53,006 nt of DNA from an uncultured Lewinella sp. (GCA_913056515.1 CAJXMP010000002.1:1-53006), one strand, 5' to 3'. Numbered from the stretch's first letter, positions 1 through 10,845 are shown. Numbers and translations are program-made. Notes: generated from the letters alone by a model not told the origin.

Positions 1-560
1 AAGTCATAATCAAGAAATGCTGCTTGGGTAGAATGACCCTTATCATCTAGACCTAACTTTTGAGCTTGTTCTAAAAATGTACCGTCACCATTATTAATGT
101 ATAACGCATTAGCTCTTTGAACTGCAGGCAGGTTTCCACTTCTACAAACATAGATATCTAAGAATCCATCCATATTGATATCTACAATAGTAACACCTGT
201 AGACCATTGATTAGGACTAATATCTATACCAGATTTAATAGTAACATCTTCAAATTGAAAATTCCCCTTATTTAAGTACAATTTATCTGATACCTTATTG
301 CCACAGATAAAGAGATCTTCTAAACCATCGCCATTTATATCACCTACAGCTACTCCTGCCCCTGTGATATTATATTCATAATTAATATAGTCTGCCTGTT
401 CTTCTAAGGATAGAGCATTCTCAAAATGTAAACCTGTGTATGAAGATTCTAATTTTGTAAATAACTTTTTCGAAGAGCTATTTCTTGATAAATCCTCATT
501 TTCACAAGCATAAAATGAGAATACTATAAATAGAATACCTAAATAATTTAAATGTTGCAT
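1..560 (-). CDS. FG-GAP/VCBS-repeat lipoprotein, CRTAC1-like (partial, C-terminus outside window)
   Basis: Reverse strand translates from ATG at 560: MQHLNYLGILFIVFSFYACENEDLS...GAGVAVGDINGDGLEDLFICGNKVSDKLYLNKGNFQFEDVT..., i.e. lipobox-like signal plus D-x-N-x-D-G FG-GAP motifs. Not in the ORF track. Confidence 0.75.
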   Translation of the reverse strand, partial: MQHLNYLGILFIVFSFYACENEDLSRNSSSKKLFTKLESSYTGLHFENALSLEEQADYINYEYNITGAGVAVGDINGDGLEDLFICGNKVSDKLYLNKGNFQFEDVTIKSGIDISPNQWSTGVTIVDINMDGFLDIYVCRSGNLPAVQRANALYINNGDGTFLEQAQKLGLDDKGHSTQAAFLDYD

Positions 561-610
561 GGGTATTATTTTAGCGAAAAATGCAACCTAAAATATCGTA
601 AGTATTGAAC

Positions 611-647
611 AAAAAAAAAGTAACCCCGCTAACAGGATTACTTTTTT
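611..647 (-). terminator. intrinsic terminator of the rpsF-rpsR-rplI operon
   Basis: AAAAAAAAAGTAACC-CCGCTAACA-GGATTACTTTTTT imperfect hairpin flanked by A/T tracts, just 3' of rplI. Confidence 0.6.
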
Positions 648-685
648 ACAAGAAATTAATGTAATAATTGTTATTCAGCTACAAC

Positions 686-1117
686 TTAGAAGCGTACTTC
701 AGCACTTACTTCTGGGTGCAATCTTACATTTGCTTTGAATGTACCCAACTCTTTAACTTCGTCAGCTAGTTCAACTTTTGAACGAATTACCTCTACTTCA
801 CATTGATCTCTAAGCGCTTGAGCGATTGAAGTGTTAGTAACTGATCCAAAGATTTTACCAGATGTACCAGCTTTTGCACCAATCTTAAGAGTAACCTCTT
901 TCAGACGGTCTGCAACTGCTTGGAATTCACCGATTTGAGCAGCAAGCTCCTCGGCGTGTTTCTGTTTTAATTCATCCAGTTTTGCCAAATTCGTTTGATT
1001 AGCAATAACTGCTTTCTTTGTAGGGATAAGGAAGTTTCTTGCAAAACCATTCTTTACAGTAACTACCTCGTACTTCTCCCCTACCTTATCTATATCTTGT
1101 AGCAAAATGATATCCAT
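686..1117 (-). CDS. rplI: 50S ribosomal protein L9
   Basis: MDIILLQDIDKVGEKYEVVTVKNGFARNFLIPTKKA... typical bL9 N-terminus; gene order after rpsR. Confidence 0.97.
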   Translation of the reverse strand: MDIILLQDIDKVGEKYEVVTVKNGFARNFLIPTKKAVIANQTNLAKLDELKQKHAEELAAQIGEFQAVADRLKEVTLKIGAKAGTSGKIFGSVTNTSIAQALRDQCEVEVIRSKVELADEVKELGTFKANVRLHPEVSAEVRF

Positions 1118-1159
1118 TGCTTAAGAATTTTATTATTAGGAAATGATTTAAACTTGAGC

Positions 1160-1426
1160 TTATTTCAAGTTATCCGTTACGTATGGTAACATTGCTAAGT
1201 GACGTGCTCTTTTCACAGCAGAAGCCACTTTACGTTGGTACTTCAGTGAGTTACCGGTAATTCTTCTTGGAAGAAGTTTACCCTGCTCATTGATGAATTG
1301 CATAAGGAATTGCTCATCCTTATAATCGATGTACTTGATTCCGTACTTACGGAAACGACAGTACTTCTTACGCTTATCTCCAATATTTGGATTGGATAAA
1401 AATTTAATATCGTCTCTAGAAGCCAT
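1160..1426 (-). CDS. rpsR: 30S ribosomal protein S18
   Basis: KKYCRFRKYGIKYIDYKDEQFLMQFINEQGKLLPRRITGNSLKYQRKVASAVKRARHLAMLPY is bS18. Confidence 0.97.
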   Translation of the reverse strand: MASRDDIKFLSNPNIGDKRKKYCRFRKYGIKYIDYKDEQFLMQFINEQGKLLPRRITGNSLKYQRKVASAVKRARHLAMLPYVTDNLK

Positions 1427-1458
1427 TTTTATTTCTTTTTAAGTTAAAAGGTTAGTAC

Positions 1459-1854
1459 TTAAGCTTTTGCCTCAGCACCTTTTTCCTCTGAATCCTCAGA
1501 CTTTGATTCTTCTTTTTTCTTTCCAATAAGGCCATTGCGCTTGTCCTCATTGTACTTTACTCCATACTTGTCCAAACGAACAGTAAGGAATCGCATGATG
1601 CGCTCATCACGACGTAGTGATAATTCCACTTTTTCGATGATCTCGCCGTTTGCTGCCTGAAATTCTACACAGAAATATGCACCGTTGGTGCGCTTCTTAA
1701 TTGGGTATGCCAAAGAACGAATTCCCATGTCGTCAAAGTGAACAGTTTTACAACCTGCTTCCTCTAATGTATCAACATAGGTCTTCGCTGTCGCCTGAAT
1801 CTCATCGCCCGACAGCACTGGATCTACGATGAAAGTAATTTCGTACTGATTCAT
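1459..1854 (-). CDS. rpsF: 30S ribosomal protein S6
   Basis: MNQYEITFIVDPVLSGDEI... YPIKKRTNGAYFCVEF bS6 core; acidic/Lys-rich C-terminal tail. Confidence 0.97.
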   Translation of the reverse strand: MNQYEITFIVDPVLSGDEIQATAKTYVDTLEEAGCKTVHFDDMGIRSLAYPIKKRTNGAYFCVEFQAANGEIIEKVELSLRRDERIMRFLTVRLDKYGVKYNEDKRNGLIGKKKEESKSEDSEEKGAEAKA

Positions 1855-1921
1855 AATCAGAAACCTATTTTAAATATTAAATAATAAAGCCACATCGTTT
1901 ATGTAGCTATTAAATCGGATG

Positions 1922-1952
1922 CAAAGATACATAAAATTCTAAGAATCAACAA
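1922..1952 (-). promoter_or_regulatory. Bacteroidota-type promoter for rpsF operon
   Basis: Minus-strand TATCTTTG (CAAAGATA at 1922-1929) matches TAnnTTTG; TTG (CAA at 1950-1952) 20 bp upstream. Confidence 0.7.
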
Positions 1953-1961
1953 ACCCAATTT

Positions 1962-1994
1962 AAAAAACAAAGGGGAGAACAAAAGTCCTCCCCT
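1962..1994 (-). terminator. intrinsic terminator of sdhCAB operon
   Basis: GGGGAGAAC-AAAA-GTCCTCCCC stem with one mismatch, followed on the minus strand by a T-rich tract (1962-1970). Confidence 0.7.
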
Positions 1995-2019
1995 GCCTAG
2001 CTGTTTATATTCTACAGAA

Positions 2020-2778
2020 TTACTTCTTAGATACTCTTTCTGATGCTAAGGTAGCTGCAAAGTATTCCCGATTTACGCGTGCAATATTCTTCACAGATAT
2101 ATCTTTAGGACACTCCGCTTCACATGCAGTTACATTTGAACATGCTCCGAAACCTTCCGCATCCATCTGGTCTACCATATTCAATACCCGCTGAGCTGCT
2201 TCAACTTCTCCTTGAGGCAACATATTTAGGTGTGAAATCTTTGCCGAAGTAAACAACATAGCAGATGCATTAGGACAAGCCGCTACGCAAGCTCCACATC
2301 CAATACAAGTCGCAGCATCAAATGCCTCAGAGGCCAATTCCTTTTCAATTGGAATGGAATTACCATCTTGTGCTTGACCAGTGTTTACAGAAATATACCC
2401 TCCCGCTTGAATAATTCGGTCAAAAGCTGATCTATCCACAACTAAATCTTTAATCACTGGGAACGCATTCGCACGGAATGGCTCAATGGTAATAGTCTCC
2501 CCATCATTGAAGTGACGCATGTGCAATTGACAAGTTGTAGTACCCTTCATAGGTCCGTGCGGGTGACCATTAATCACCATAGAACAAGTACCACAGATAC
2601 CTTCTCTACAATCGTGTTCGAAAGAAACCGGTTCTTTCTGCTCTGCAATTAACTGTTCATTCAGGACATCAAGCATTTCAAGGAATGACATATGCTCATT
2701 GGCCTCTACAGTATATGTTTCAAACTTTCCGCCGGTCTCAGCACCTTTTTGGCGCCATACTTTTAGGTTCAGTTTCAT
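2020..2778 (-). CDS. sdhB: succinate dehydrogenase/fumarate reductase iron-sulfur subunit
   Basis: [44 protein letters not shown] Fe-S motifs; adjacent to sdhA. Confidence 0.95.
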   Translation of the reverse strand: MKLNLKVWRQKGAETGGKFETYTVEANEHMSFLEMLDVLNEQLIAEQKEPVSFEHDCREGICGTCSMVINGHPHGPMKGTTTCQLHMRHFNDGETITIEPFRANAFPVIKDLVVDRSAFDRIIQAGGYISVNTGQAQDGNSIPIEKELASEAFDAATCIGCGACVAACPNASAMLFTSAKISHLNMLPQGEVEAAQRVLNMVDQMDAEGFGACSNVTACEAECPKDISVKNIARVNREYFAATLASERVSKK

Positions 2779-2829
2779 AAGTCTTTTTTTTAGGACCTTG
2801 TCGGTCTATATATTTAATTCAGCTTGATC

Positions 2830-4830
2830 TTATTTATATGAACGAGTTTTAAGCTCTACATTTTCAAATTTCAACTCTTCTTTGTGTAAAACTGGATCAG
2901 TTGAAGTATCCGTCCATTCCCAAGCTGAAACATAAGTATAGTCTTTATCGTTTCTCAGTGCTTCTCCTTCAGGAGTTTGGTATTCCTCTCTAAAGTGTCC
3001 ACCACAAGATTCATTTCGATCTAAGGCATCCACTACCATCAATTCACCCAATTCTAAGAAATCAGCTACACGAGCCGCCTTCTCAAGCTCTGGATTGTAT
3101 TCATTCAAATCACCAGGTACAAAAGCATCTGCATAGAATTCAGCTCTTAGATCCTGGATCATCTTTCTGGCTTTATTTAATCCCTCAGCAGATCGAGACA
3201 TTCCGCAATACTCCCACATAATCTTTCCTAAACGGCGGTGGAAACTTTCAACAGATTGCTTCCCTTTAATGTTCATGAATTGCGCTAGCCTTTCTTTTAC
3301 AGCTTTTTCCGCAGCCTCAAATTCAGGAAGTTGATCATCAATTTTAGGCGTACGAATTTCACCACTTAAGAATTGACCAATAGTATATGGTAATACGAAG
3401 TAACCATCAGCCAGACCTTGCATTAAAGCAGATGCTCCAAGTCTATTAGCTCCATGATCAGAGAAGTTAGCCTCTCCCACAGCAAATAAACCAGGTATAT
3501 TAGTCTCTAAATTATAATCTACCCAAAGTCCACCCATGGTATAGTGCACAGCTGGGAATATCATCATAGGCGTTTTGTATGGATTTTCACCTGTAATCTT
3601 TTCGTACATCTCGAAAAGGTTACCATATTTTGCTTCTACCACTTGCTCTCCTAGAGCTCTGATATCTGCTGCAGATGCATTATATAATCCTTTAGAGTGT
3701 GCTTCTGATTTTCCGTAACGCATAATCGCATCGTCAAAGTCTAGATATACAGCAAGACCAGTAGCATTAACTCCATGCCCTTCATCACAAGCCACTTTTG
3801 CTGCTCTAGATGCTACGTCACGAGGAACTAGATTACCAAACGCAGGATATCTGCGCTCTAGATAATAATCTCTATCTTCTTCTGCTATTTCAGTAGGCTT
3901 TAAACGACCTTCACGAATAGCCAAAACATCCTCTTTCTTTGCTGGAACCCAAACACGCCCGTCATTTCTCAAAGACTCAGACATCAAAGTCAGCTTAGAT
4001 TGATATTCACCCGATACAGGAATACAAGTTGGGTGAATTTGAGTAAAACATGGATTAGCCATCAAAGCACCACGCTTAGTTGCTCTCCAAGCTGCAGTAA
4101 CATTGGAGTTCATGGCATTCGTTGATAGATAAAATACATTGCCATATCCACCTGTACCTAATACCACTGCATGTGCAGCATGTCGCTCAATCTCCCCAGT
4201 TACAAGGTTTCTAGTGATAATACCTCTAGCTTTTCCATCTACAACTACAACATCCAACATCTCGTGTCTATTGTACATCTCCACATTACCAAGGGAAATC
4301 TGTCTAGAAAGAGATTGATACGCACCAATCAATAACTGCTGACCCGTCTGACCTCTCGCGTAAAATGTTCTAGATACTTGAACACCCCCAAAAGAACGGT
4401 TCGCTAATAGCCCTCCATATTCACGAGCAAAAGGTACGCCTTGGGCAACCGCTTGGTCAATGATGTTTCGACTTGCCTCAGCTAAACGGTGTACATTGGC
4501 CTCTCTTGATCTATAATCACCTCCTTTGATGGTATCATAGAATAATCGGAAAACTGAATCACCATCATTTTGGTAATTCTTAGCAGCATTGATTCCTCCT
4601 TGAGCAGCAATAGAGTGCGCGCGTCTTGGAGAGTCATGGAATGTGAAACACTTCACATTATATCCCAATTCCCCTAAGGTTGCCGCTGCAGATGCTCCAG
4701 CTAAACCAGAACCAACAACGATCACATCAATACGTCTTTTATTATTTGGAGCAACCAAATTCATGGTTCCTCTATATTTTGTCCACTTTTCGGATAAGTC
4801 TCCAGCAGGTATTTTACCGTCCAGTTTCAT
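2830..4830 (-). CDS. sdhA: succinate dehydrogenase/fumarate reductase flavoprotein subunit
   Basis: [18 protein letters not shown]-binding motif, [34 protein letters not shown]. Confidence 0.96.
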   Translation of the reverse strand: MKLDGKIPAGDLSEKWTKYRGTMNLVAPNNKRRIDVIVVGSGLAGASAAATLGELGYNVKCFTFHDSPRRAHSIAAQGGINAAKNYQNDGDSVFRLFYDTIKGGDYRSREANVHRLAEASRNIIDQAVAQGVPFAREYGGLLANRSFGGVQVSRTFYARGQTGQQLLIGAYQSLSRQISLGNVEMYNRHEMLDVVVVDGKARGIITRNLVTGEIERHAAHAVVLGTGGYGNVFYLSTNAMNSNVTAAWRATKRGALMANPCFTQIHPTCIPVSGEYQSKLTLMSESLRNDGRVWVPAKKEDVLAIREGRLKPTEIAEEDRDYYLERRYPAFGNLVPRDVASRAAKVACDEGHGVNATGLAVYLDFDDAIMRYGKSEAHSKGLYNASAADIRALGEQVVEAKYGNLFEMYEKITGENPYKTPMMIFPAVHYTMGGLWVDYNLETNIPGLFAVGEANFSDHGANRLGASALMQGLADGYFVLPYTIGQFLSGEIRTPKIDDQLPEFEAAEKAVKERLAQFMNIKGKQSVESFHRRLGKIMWEYCGMSRSAEGLNKARKMIQDLRAEFYADAFVPGDLNEYNPELEKAARVADFLELGELMVVDALDRNESCGGHFREEYQTPEGEALRNDKDYTYVSAWEWTDTSTDPVLHKEELKFENVELKTRSYK

Positions 4831-4877
4831 ATGATTCGAATTTTAAACTTTAAATATTAATAAGGTGATGTATCTGA

Positions 4878-5564
4878 CTACTTTACGAAATAAAAGTAAA
4901 GTGGAATTAGTGCAAATAAAGTAGGCACTAGAATAGCAAAACCTTTACCTAACAATTGAATGAAAGGTGTATATTTTTTATGATTCAATCCCAAGGTTTG
5001 GAATGCAGACTGAAAGCCATGTAGCAAGTGGAAGCACAAACCAATCATGGCTACCACATAGAATGCTACTATCCACTCCACACTAAATGATGCAGCCACC
5101 TTTTCATATAGGTCTTGCACCTCGATACCCTCAATAGTCAAGGTATTTGTTTGGTTAGATTTCATTTTCCACCAAAAATCACCCATATGGATGCCTAAGA
5201 AAATTAATATCAATGAACCCAGTAATGCCATTTGACGAGCAGCAAAACTACTAGTACCAGTTGTTCTTGTAACCTTTACTGCATACTTCGAATTCCTTGC
5301 TTTTCTGTTTTGAAGCGCAAGCACTATACCTTGGATAGCATGTAAAATAATAAAGAAGTATGTACCATAAGATACTGCCTTGATTAATGGATTGTGGGTC
5401 ATCGTATAGGCATACAGATTAAATGCATTCCCTCCATCATCCAACAATAATTGCAAATTACCAGCTAGGTGAACGATCAGGAATAAACAAAGAAAGAGTC
5501 CTGTCAAACTCATGATCAGCTTCTTACCAATGGAAGATGTTAAAAAGCGAGTAAACCAATTCAT
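4878..5564 (-). CDS. sdhC: succinate dehydrogenase cytochrome b subunit
   Basis: Multi-TM, His-containing (MTHNPLIK, HAIQGI, HLLHGFQSAFQTLGLNHKKY) typical of Bacteroidota SdhC/FrdC; operon with sdhA/sdhB. Confidence 0.93.
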   Translation of the reverse strand: MNWFTRFLTSSIGKKLIMSLTGLFLCLFLIVHLAGNLQLLLDDGGNAFNLYAYTMTHNPLIKAVSYGTYFFIILHAIQGIVLALQNRKARNSKYAVKVTRTTGTSSFAARQMALLGSLILIFLGIHMGDFWWKMKSNQTNTLTIEGIEVQDLYEKVAASFSVEWIVAFYVVAMIGLCFHLLHGFQSAFQTLGLNHKKYTPFIQLLGKGFAILVPTLFALIPLYFYFVK

Positions 5565-5597
5565 GTGTACTTAATTTCTATAATTAGTAAAACTCAA

Positions 5598-5605
5598 CAA
5601 ATGTA
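5598..5605 (-). promoter_or_regulatory. -7 promoter element upstream of sdhC
   Basis: CAAATGTA = minus-strand TACATTTG (TAnnTTTG), 34 bp upstream of sdhC ATG; no well-spaced -33 TTG. Confidence 0.5.
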
Positions 5606-5719
5606 ACGAATATGCATCCAATACCTATGTAAATTCAAGGCATAGCAACACAAATCTCTTATTTAGAATTATTATAAATAAAGAATTCCGTGAAATGTAA
5701 AAAGGTGAAACATATTCTG

Positions 5720-5727
5720 TACTTTTG
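5720..5727 (+). promoter_or_regulatory. -7 promoter element upstream of 5755 ORF/rnr
   Basis: TACTTTTG matches TAnnTTTG, 28 bp before ATG 5755. Confidence 0.5.
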
Positions 5728-5754
5728 CGTTAGAATAATCGATATTATACACGG

Positions 5755-6252
5755 ATGAAATCACTTAAAATCGACAACAGTTTCGAAGGGTTTTTAGAGT
5801 TTTTCCCTGAAGAAAAACTTCCCTTATCTTTTACAGAGGAAAATGTCTTGGCATTTAGCACGAACAACAGGCCTTTGTCCATTCCTATGATTCAAAGATT
5901 TATTCTGCCCTTGGAAGCTGGTATAGATGATCTAACCGAATTTATTCCCTGTGTAAAAATTCCCGACACCTCCAACTTCCATGCACTCATATATTGGAGA
6001 GGTGGATTAATGGATTCCCAGTATGTCCTGGTAACCTACACCAACCAAGGAGATATCATCGATAAAAAAGTTATTGGAGGAACTTTTTATGATGGGGAAA
6101 TATTAACAAAGTCGGTATCAATCATGAAGGAAGACTGGACTATTCAAGTACTCACAGGACAAGCCAGCGACCTAAAAAACCTTACCTATGATGCCGCCGC
6201 AAGTAAAGCCGTCATTCTAGAACTCATGCCCGACGGTGAAATCAACGATTAA
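5755..6252 (+). CDS. hypothetical protein, likely co-transcribed with rnr
   Basis: 165-aa ORF, 14 bp upstream of rnr, own upstream TAnnTTTG element; no recognised domain. Confidence 0.75.
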   Translation: MKSLKIDNSFEGFLEFFPEEKLPLSFTEENVLAFSTNNRPLSIPMIQRFILPLEAGIDDLTEFIPCVKIPDTSNFHALIYWRGGLMDSQYVLVTYTNQGDIIDKKVIGGTFYDGEILTKSVSIMKEDWTIQVLTGQASDLKNLTYDAAASKAVILELMPDGEIND

Positions 6253-6266
6253 ACATTAAAAAACAG

Positions 6267-8447
6267 ATGAAAAGAAAAAAATCGAAGCGAGCTGCCAAAA
6301 AAATTGGCAACAAAGAATTGAGGAGAGAGATCATAAACATCCTGCGAAGGAACCCCAACGCCAAACTCCCTGCCAAAGTTATTTCTAAGAAACTTTCTGT
6401 AAAAAAGAACACTGAAAAGATCAAACCTATATTGGATGAGCTGATCCAAGAAGGCAAGATTATTGAAATAGGAAAATTTGTATACCAATACAAAGACCAA
6501 GAAGGGCTTGGTGATAGACAAATAATCACTGGAAAAGTAGATATGACTCGCAGGGGCTCTGCCTTTATCCAGTCTGACGAATTAGAAGAAGATGTGTTTA
6601 TCTCGGAGAAGAAACTCTATGGTGCCTTCCATGGAGATACCGTTGAAATCCAATATTGGAAAGTCAGATCTGGAAAAAGACCTGAAGGACAAGTAATACG
6701 GGTACTTAAAAGAGCCAACTCCCAATTTATTGGAATCATTAAAATCTCTGAAAAATTCGCCTTCTTTATTCCAAACAATGAACGTATAAATACAGATATG
6801 TTCGTAGATCTTAATGATCTGAACAAGGCCAATGACAATGATATAGTGGTTGTCGAAGTAATCAATTGGCAAGAAGGGACCACTAAAAGTCCCGAGGCTA
6901 AAGTAATTTCAGTCATTGGACAAACCGGAGATTCTGAATTAGAAATGAAATCCATTTTAATTAATAATGGATTCAATCTCGAGTTTCCGCCAAAAGTGCT
7001 TGCAGAAGCCAATAAACTCACTGATGAAATCACACCGGAGGAGTTGGCTTATCGAAGAGATATGAGAGATGTACCCACTTTTACCATAGATCCTCATGAT
7101 GCCAAGGACTTCGATGACGCCCTTTCATTTAGGATCTTGGAAAATGGTCATAAAGAAATTGGTGTACATATTGCAGATGTAGCCCACTACATTAAAGAGG
7201 GCTCCGAATTGGATAAGGAAGCCTTTGAAAGATCCACTTCTGTTTATTTAGTAGACCGGGTACTACCCATGCTACCAGAACGCTTATCCAATGGCCTGTG
7301 CTCGCTTCGACCTAATGAAGATAAGTTTACCTTTTCGGCAGTCTTCGAGTTCAACGACAAAGACCAAATCGTGAATCGATGGTTTGGACGTACATTGACC
7401 CACTCCAATCGAAGATTTACTTATGAGCAAGCGCAAGAAGTCATTGAAACGGGCCAAGGTGACTTTGCAGCAGAAATCTTAGAAATGGATAGAATCTCCA
7501 AAGTTCTACGTAAGCGAAAATTCAAGAATGGAGCGATCAACTTTGAGACGGATGAAGTTAAGTTCAAATTAGATGAACATGCTACGCCTATTGGAGTCTA
7601 CTTGAAGGTTAGAAAAGATGCCCATATGCTCATTGAAGATTTTATGTTACTCGCTAACAAAGAGGTAGCTTTTTATATGAGTGAAAAAGGCAAAGAACAA
7701 GAAATACCTTTTGTTTATCGAGTACATGATGAACCAGATCCTGACCGAATCTTGGACTTAAAGAACTTTGCCAGAGAACTGGGTTTTGATATCAATATAG
7801 AATCGCCAACGTCTATAGCGCATTCCTTCAATGCCATGCGATCTCAAGCAGAAGAAAATGAAGCCTTAAAAATGTTGACGCCTATAGCCATTCGCACCAT
7901 GGCCAAAGCCATTTACACAACAGACAATATTGGTCATTATGGCTTAGCATTCCCGTATTATTCTCATTTCACTTCTCCTATTCGCCGCTACAGCGATGTC
8001 CTAGCGCATCGAATTCTATTCCAAAATTTGGATGGGAAAACAACCCGAGTGGATAAAGAAAAACTAGAAGCTCAATGTAGACATATCTCTGACATGGAAA
8101 AAAGAGCCATGGATGCGGAGCGAGAGTCCATACGTTACAAACAAGTAGAATATTTGGAGCAACATATAGGAGAGACTTTTTCTGGAAAAATATCCGGTAT
8201 TATCGATCGGGGCTTTTTTGTAGAATTAGACGATAACAAATGTGAAGGAATGATCGAAATCTTTAGACTACCAGAAGCTTTTGAGATTGCACCATCCCGC
8301 TTATTTGCGACAGGTCTAACCACCAAAAAAGTATTCAAAATGGGCCAATCGGTTCAAGTCAAAGTTATAGATGCAGACAAGACTAAAAAACAAGTCAGTT
8401 TTGAGTTGATGGACACCTATAGCTTTGAAGACTTTGATCATATTTAA
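6267..8447 (+). CDS. rnr: ribonuclease R
   Basis: FTIDPHDAKDFDDALSFR RNB catalytic motif, FTSPIRRYSDVLAHR, C-terminal S1 domain. Confidence 0.96.
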   Translation: MKRKKSKRAAKKIGNKELRREIINILRRNPNAKLPAKVISKKLSVKKNTEKIKPILDELIQEGKIIEIGKFVYQYKDQEGLGDRQIITGKVDMTRRGSAFIQSDELEEDVFISEKKLYGAFHGDTVEIQYWKVRSGKRPEGQVIRVLKRANSQFIGIIKISEKFAFFIPNNERINTDMFVDLNDLNKANDNDIVVVEVINWQEGTTKSPEAKVISVIGQTGDSELEMKSILINNGFNLEFPPKVLAEANKLTDEITPEELAYRRDMRDVPTFTIDPHDAKDFDDALSFRILENGHKEIGVHIADVAHYIKEGSELDKEAFERSTSVYLVDRVLPMLPERLSNGLCSLRPNEDKFTFSAVFEFNDKDQIVNRWFGRTLTHSNRRFTYEQAQEVIETGQGDFAAEILEMDRISKVLRKRKFKNGAINFETDEVKFKLDEHATPIGVYLKVRKDAHMLIEDFMLLANKEVAFYMSEKGKEQEIPFVYRVHDEPDPDRILDLKNFARELGFDINIESPTSIAHSFNAMRSQAEENEALKMLTPIAIRTMAKAIYTTDNIGHYGLAFPYYSHFTSPIRRYSDVLAHRILFQNLDGKTTRVDKEKLEAQCRHISDMEKRAMDAERESIRYKQVEYLEQHIGETFSGKISGIIDRGFFVELDDNKCEGMIEIFRLPEAFEIAPSRLFATGLTTKKVFKMGQSVQVKVIDADKTKKQVSFELMDTYSFEDFDHI

Positions 8448-8579
8448 AAGCACTTTATGCTTTGTAAGCAAAGTACAACAGCAAGCCCTTCTTTTCTATA
8501 AGAATGACTAGCCACTAGAAGTAATGTTGATATAGGTAATATTTGACTTTTATTATCTTTAAGCAAAAACTAGCTCACT

Positions 8580-9836
8580 ATGGATCCGTTAATCACAAAC
8601 GATGCCGTTGTATTTGGATTATTACTGGTAATTCTAGCGCTGATTTTCTATACATCTAGCCTAGATTCCTTCAAGAAGTTTTACACCTTTTTTCCACCGC
8701 TTTTACTCTGCTATTTTATTCCTGGCTTGCTGAATTGGCCTTTAAATATCATATCAGGTGAGAGCTCCAACCTCTACTTCGTGGCATCCCGATATATGCT
8801 ACCCGCTTCCTTGATTTTACTCTGTCTCAGTATAGACTTCAAGGGGATCAGACAATTGGGTTCAAAGGCGCTTGTTATGTTCTTAACTGCTACATTTGGA
8901 ATCATTATTGGGGGTCCTGTAGCCTTGTTTGCTGCTTCAGCCATACTGCCTGAAAGTGTAATCAGTGTAAGCACTGACGAATTATGGCGAGGGCTTTCTA
9001 CTATTGCTGGATCTTGGATTGGAGGTGGAGCGAATCAGGCCGCGATGAAAGAAATATTTGAAGTGGATGATTTAGTTTATTCCTCTATGATTGTGGTTGA
9101 TGTAATCGTTGCCAATATATGGATGGCCTTTCTACTTATCGGTGCAGCTCAATCTGATAAAATCGATAAGATTTTAAAGGCTGATAACTCCTCTATTACT
9201 GCACTCAAAGAAAAGGTGAAGGCCTTCAGAGATAAGGTAACCAAAACAGCTACTACTACTGATTTATTCATACTTTTTGCCGTTGCCTTTGGTGGAGTAG
9301 CTTTAGCACATTTAGGTGCCGATCTAGTTACGCCTATGTTTAAAAATATTAATGAAGCGTCAAATAATTGGTTATCGGATAATGGACTCAATACACTGAT
9401 GAGTGGATTCTTTTGGCTTATCGTGATCGCTACTACATTTGGAGTTGGACTATCTTTTACTAAAGCCAGAAACCTAGAAGGTGTTGGGGCATCCAAATTT
9501 GGCTCCGTTTTCATCTATATATTGGTTGCTACCATTGGTATGAAGATGAATATTGGTGAAGTCTTCAAAAATCCAGGTCTATTCGCTATTGGTTTGATTT
9601 GGATGTTGGTACACGTTATTACACTTCTTGGTGTTGCGAAATTGATTAAAGCTCCATTCTTCTTTGTAGCTGTAGGCTCGCAAGCAAACGTTGGAGGTGC
9701 TGCATCTGCTCCAATTGTAGCATCTGCTTTTGATTCTTCATTGGCGCCAGTTGGTGCTTTAATGGCTGTATTGGGATATGCCCTAGGAACATATGGTGCT
9801 TGGGCATGTGCATTGCTCATGCAAGCAGCTAGTTAG
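8580..9836 (+). CDS. DUF819 family multi-TM protein (putative permease)
   Basis: GSWIGGGANQAAMKE, VGSQANVGGAASAPIVASAF glycine/alanine-rich motifs typical of the DUF819 family. Confidence 0.85.
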   Translation: MDPLITNDAVVFGLLLVILALIFYTSSLDSFKKFYTFFPPLLLCYFIPGLLNWPLNIISGESSNLYFVASRYMLPASLILLCLSIDFKGIRQLGSKALVMFLTATFGIIIGGPVALFAASAILPESVISVSTDELWRGLSTIAGSWIGGGANQAAMKEIFEVDDLVYSSMIVVDVIVANIWMAFLLIGAAQSDKIDKILKADNSSITALKEKVKAFRDKVTKTATTTDLFILFAVAFGGVALAHLGADLVTPMFKNINEASNNWLSDNGLNTLMSGFFWLIVIATTFGVGLSFTKARNLEGVGASKFGSVFIYILVATIGMKMNIGEVFKNPGLFAIGLIWMLVHVITLLGVAKLIKAPFFFVAVGSQANVGGAASAPIVASAFDSSLAPVGALMAVLGYALGTYGAWACALLMQAAS

Positions 9837-10845
9837 TTTGATACCACTTCTGTATAGTATAAAAAGCTTGTTTGGCCTGAGGCGTATAATCCGTCTCAGG
9901 CCTTCTTTCTTGAGTGCCTTCATCGATATACCACTTCCAAATAAAGCCTCCTGCCCACCATTCCACAGGACTAAATACAGTAAAAAGGGCTTCAAAAGCT
10001 CTAGCCTGAGCAGCCTCATCCGCTTGGATGCTGCGACGTTGAGGTTCCAAATTCCAATTTTCAAAGGCACAATTCGCAACAGATAAATAACCGAATTCAG
10101 TAAACATAACCGGCTTTTGATAATAGCTATGCAGCTGTTCTATTTGCTTTTGATATGGAACCCAAGCTTGGACTAAATCTTTCACATCAGCCTGAGGATT
10201 ATCTAATAATGGGAAATATGCATCTATACCGATGTAGTCTAAATCTCCCCAAAAAGACACTTGATCATAGGTATCCCAGTTCGCTGCATAGGTTAGTTCG
10301 CCAGAATAAAAACATCTAATTTCGTTAATCAAGTCCATCCAGAAGCCTGGGCGCTTGATAGCCGATTGGTCTAGTTCAGTCCCTATACAAAGCACAGGCA
10401 CCTGTTCTTTAGCAGCAATCCAGGCAAAGTCTAGTATAAAAGCCTTATAACTTGCTTCAAAATTGGACCAGCCAGTCTCCGTAAAATCCACAGCCCCAGG
10501 CCAAGAACCTGGAACATAAACCTGAGGTTTTAGCATAACCTGTAAACCTGCTTCTTGCGCATATTGAATAGACCTCCTTGACCCTTCCAATGTCTCTCCC
10601 CACCACTGCCAAGTATCTAGATTATATCGAACCTCATCAGACCCTGAACGGATAAATCCAAAAGGAATTATTGCAACAGCATCTGCCTGTATCTCTTTCA
10701 AAGCCACATAAGGCTGTGAACCAACATCTATTCTTGGAGCAACAATAGATAGTCCATTAAACATACTAGAGGATTGACCTGCCAATCCAATGGACCAACA
10801 AAAAGCTACTAAGTCAATTAACCTTCTAATCTTGTTCAATGGCAT
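9829..10845 (-). CDS. TIM-barrel glycoside hydrolase, GH113-like
   Basis: PFGFIRSG..WWGET, LKPQVYVPGSWPG, PVLCIGTELDQ, YIGIDAYFPL, PVMFTEFGYLS; Glu residues after the expected beta-strands (GTE, TEFG). Confidence 0.7.
   Translation of the reverse strand: MPLNKIRRLIDLVAFCWSIGLAGQSSSMFNGLSIVAPRIDVGSQPYVALKEIQADAVAIIPFGFIRSGSDEVRYNLDTWQWWGETLEGSRRSIQYAQEAGLQVMLKPQVYVPGSWPGAVDFTETGWSNFEASYKAFILDFAWIAAKEQVPVLCIGTELDQSAIKRPGFWMDLINEIRCFYSGELTYAANWDTYDQVSFWGDLDYIGIDAYFPLLDNPQADVKDLVQAWVPYQKQIEQLHSYYQKPVMFTEFGYLSVANCAFENWNLEPQRRSIQADEAAQARAFEALFTVFSPVEWWAGGFIWKWYIDEGTQERRPETDYTPQAKQAFYTIQKWYQTN

Noticed and set aside
4643-4834. Plus-strand 63-aa ORF over the sdhA N-terminus
   Set aside because: Complement of the conserved FAD-binding region; no independent support.
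6242-7033. Antisense ORFs over rnr (6242..6529, 6249..6521, 6582..6872, 6617..7033)
   Set aside because: They lie fully opposite a well-conserved rnr frame, are low-complexity hydrophobic translations, and have no promoter or homology-like motifs.
8774-9820. Antisense ORFs over DUF819 (8774..8974, 9149..9514, 9515..9820)
   Set aside because: Shadow ORFs of a strong membrane-protein frame; Ala/Pro/Thr-rich composition expected from the complement.
9783-10086. ORFs 9783..10079 (-) and 9793..10086 (+) at the DUF819/GH113 junction
   Set aside because: Both overlap real CDSs on either side in the wrong frame; no domain.
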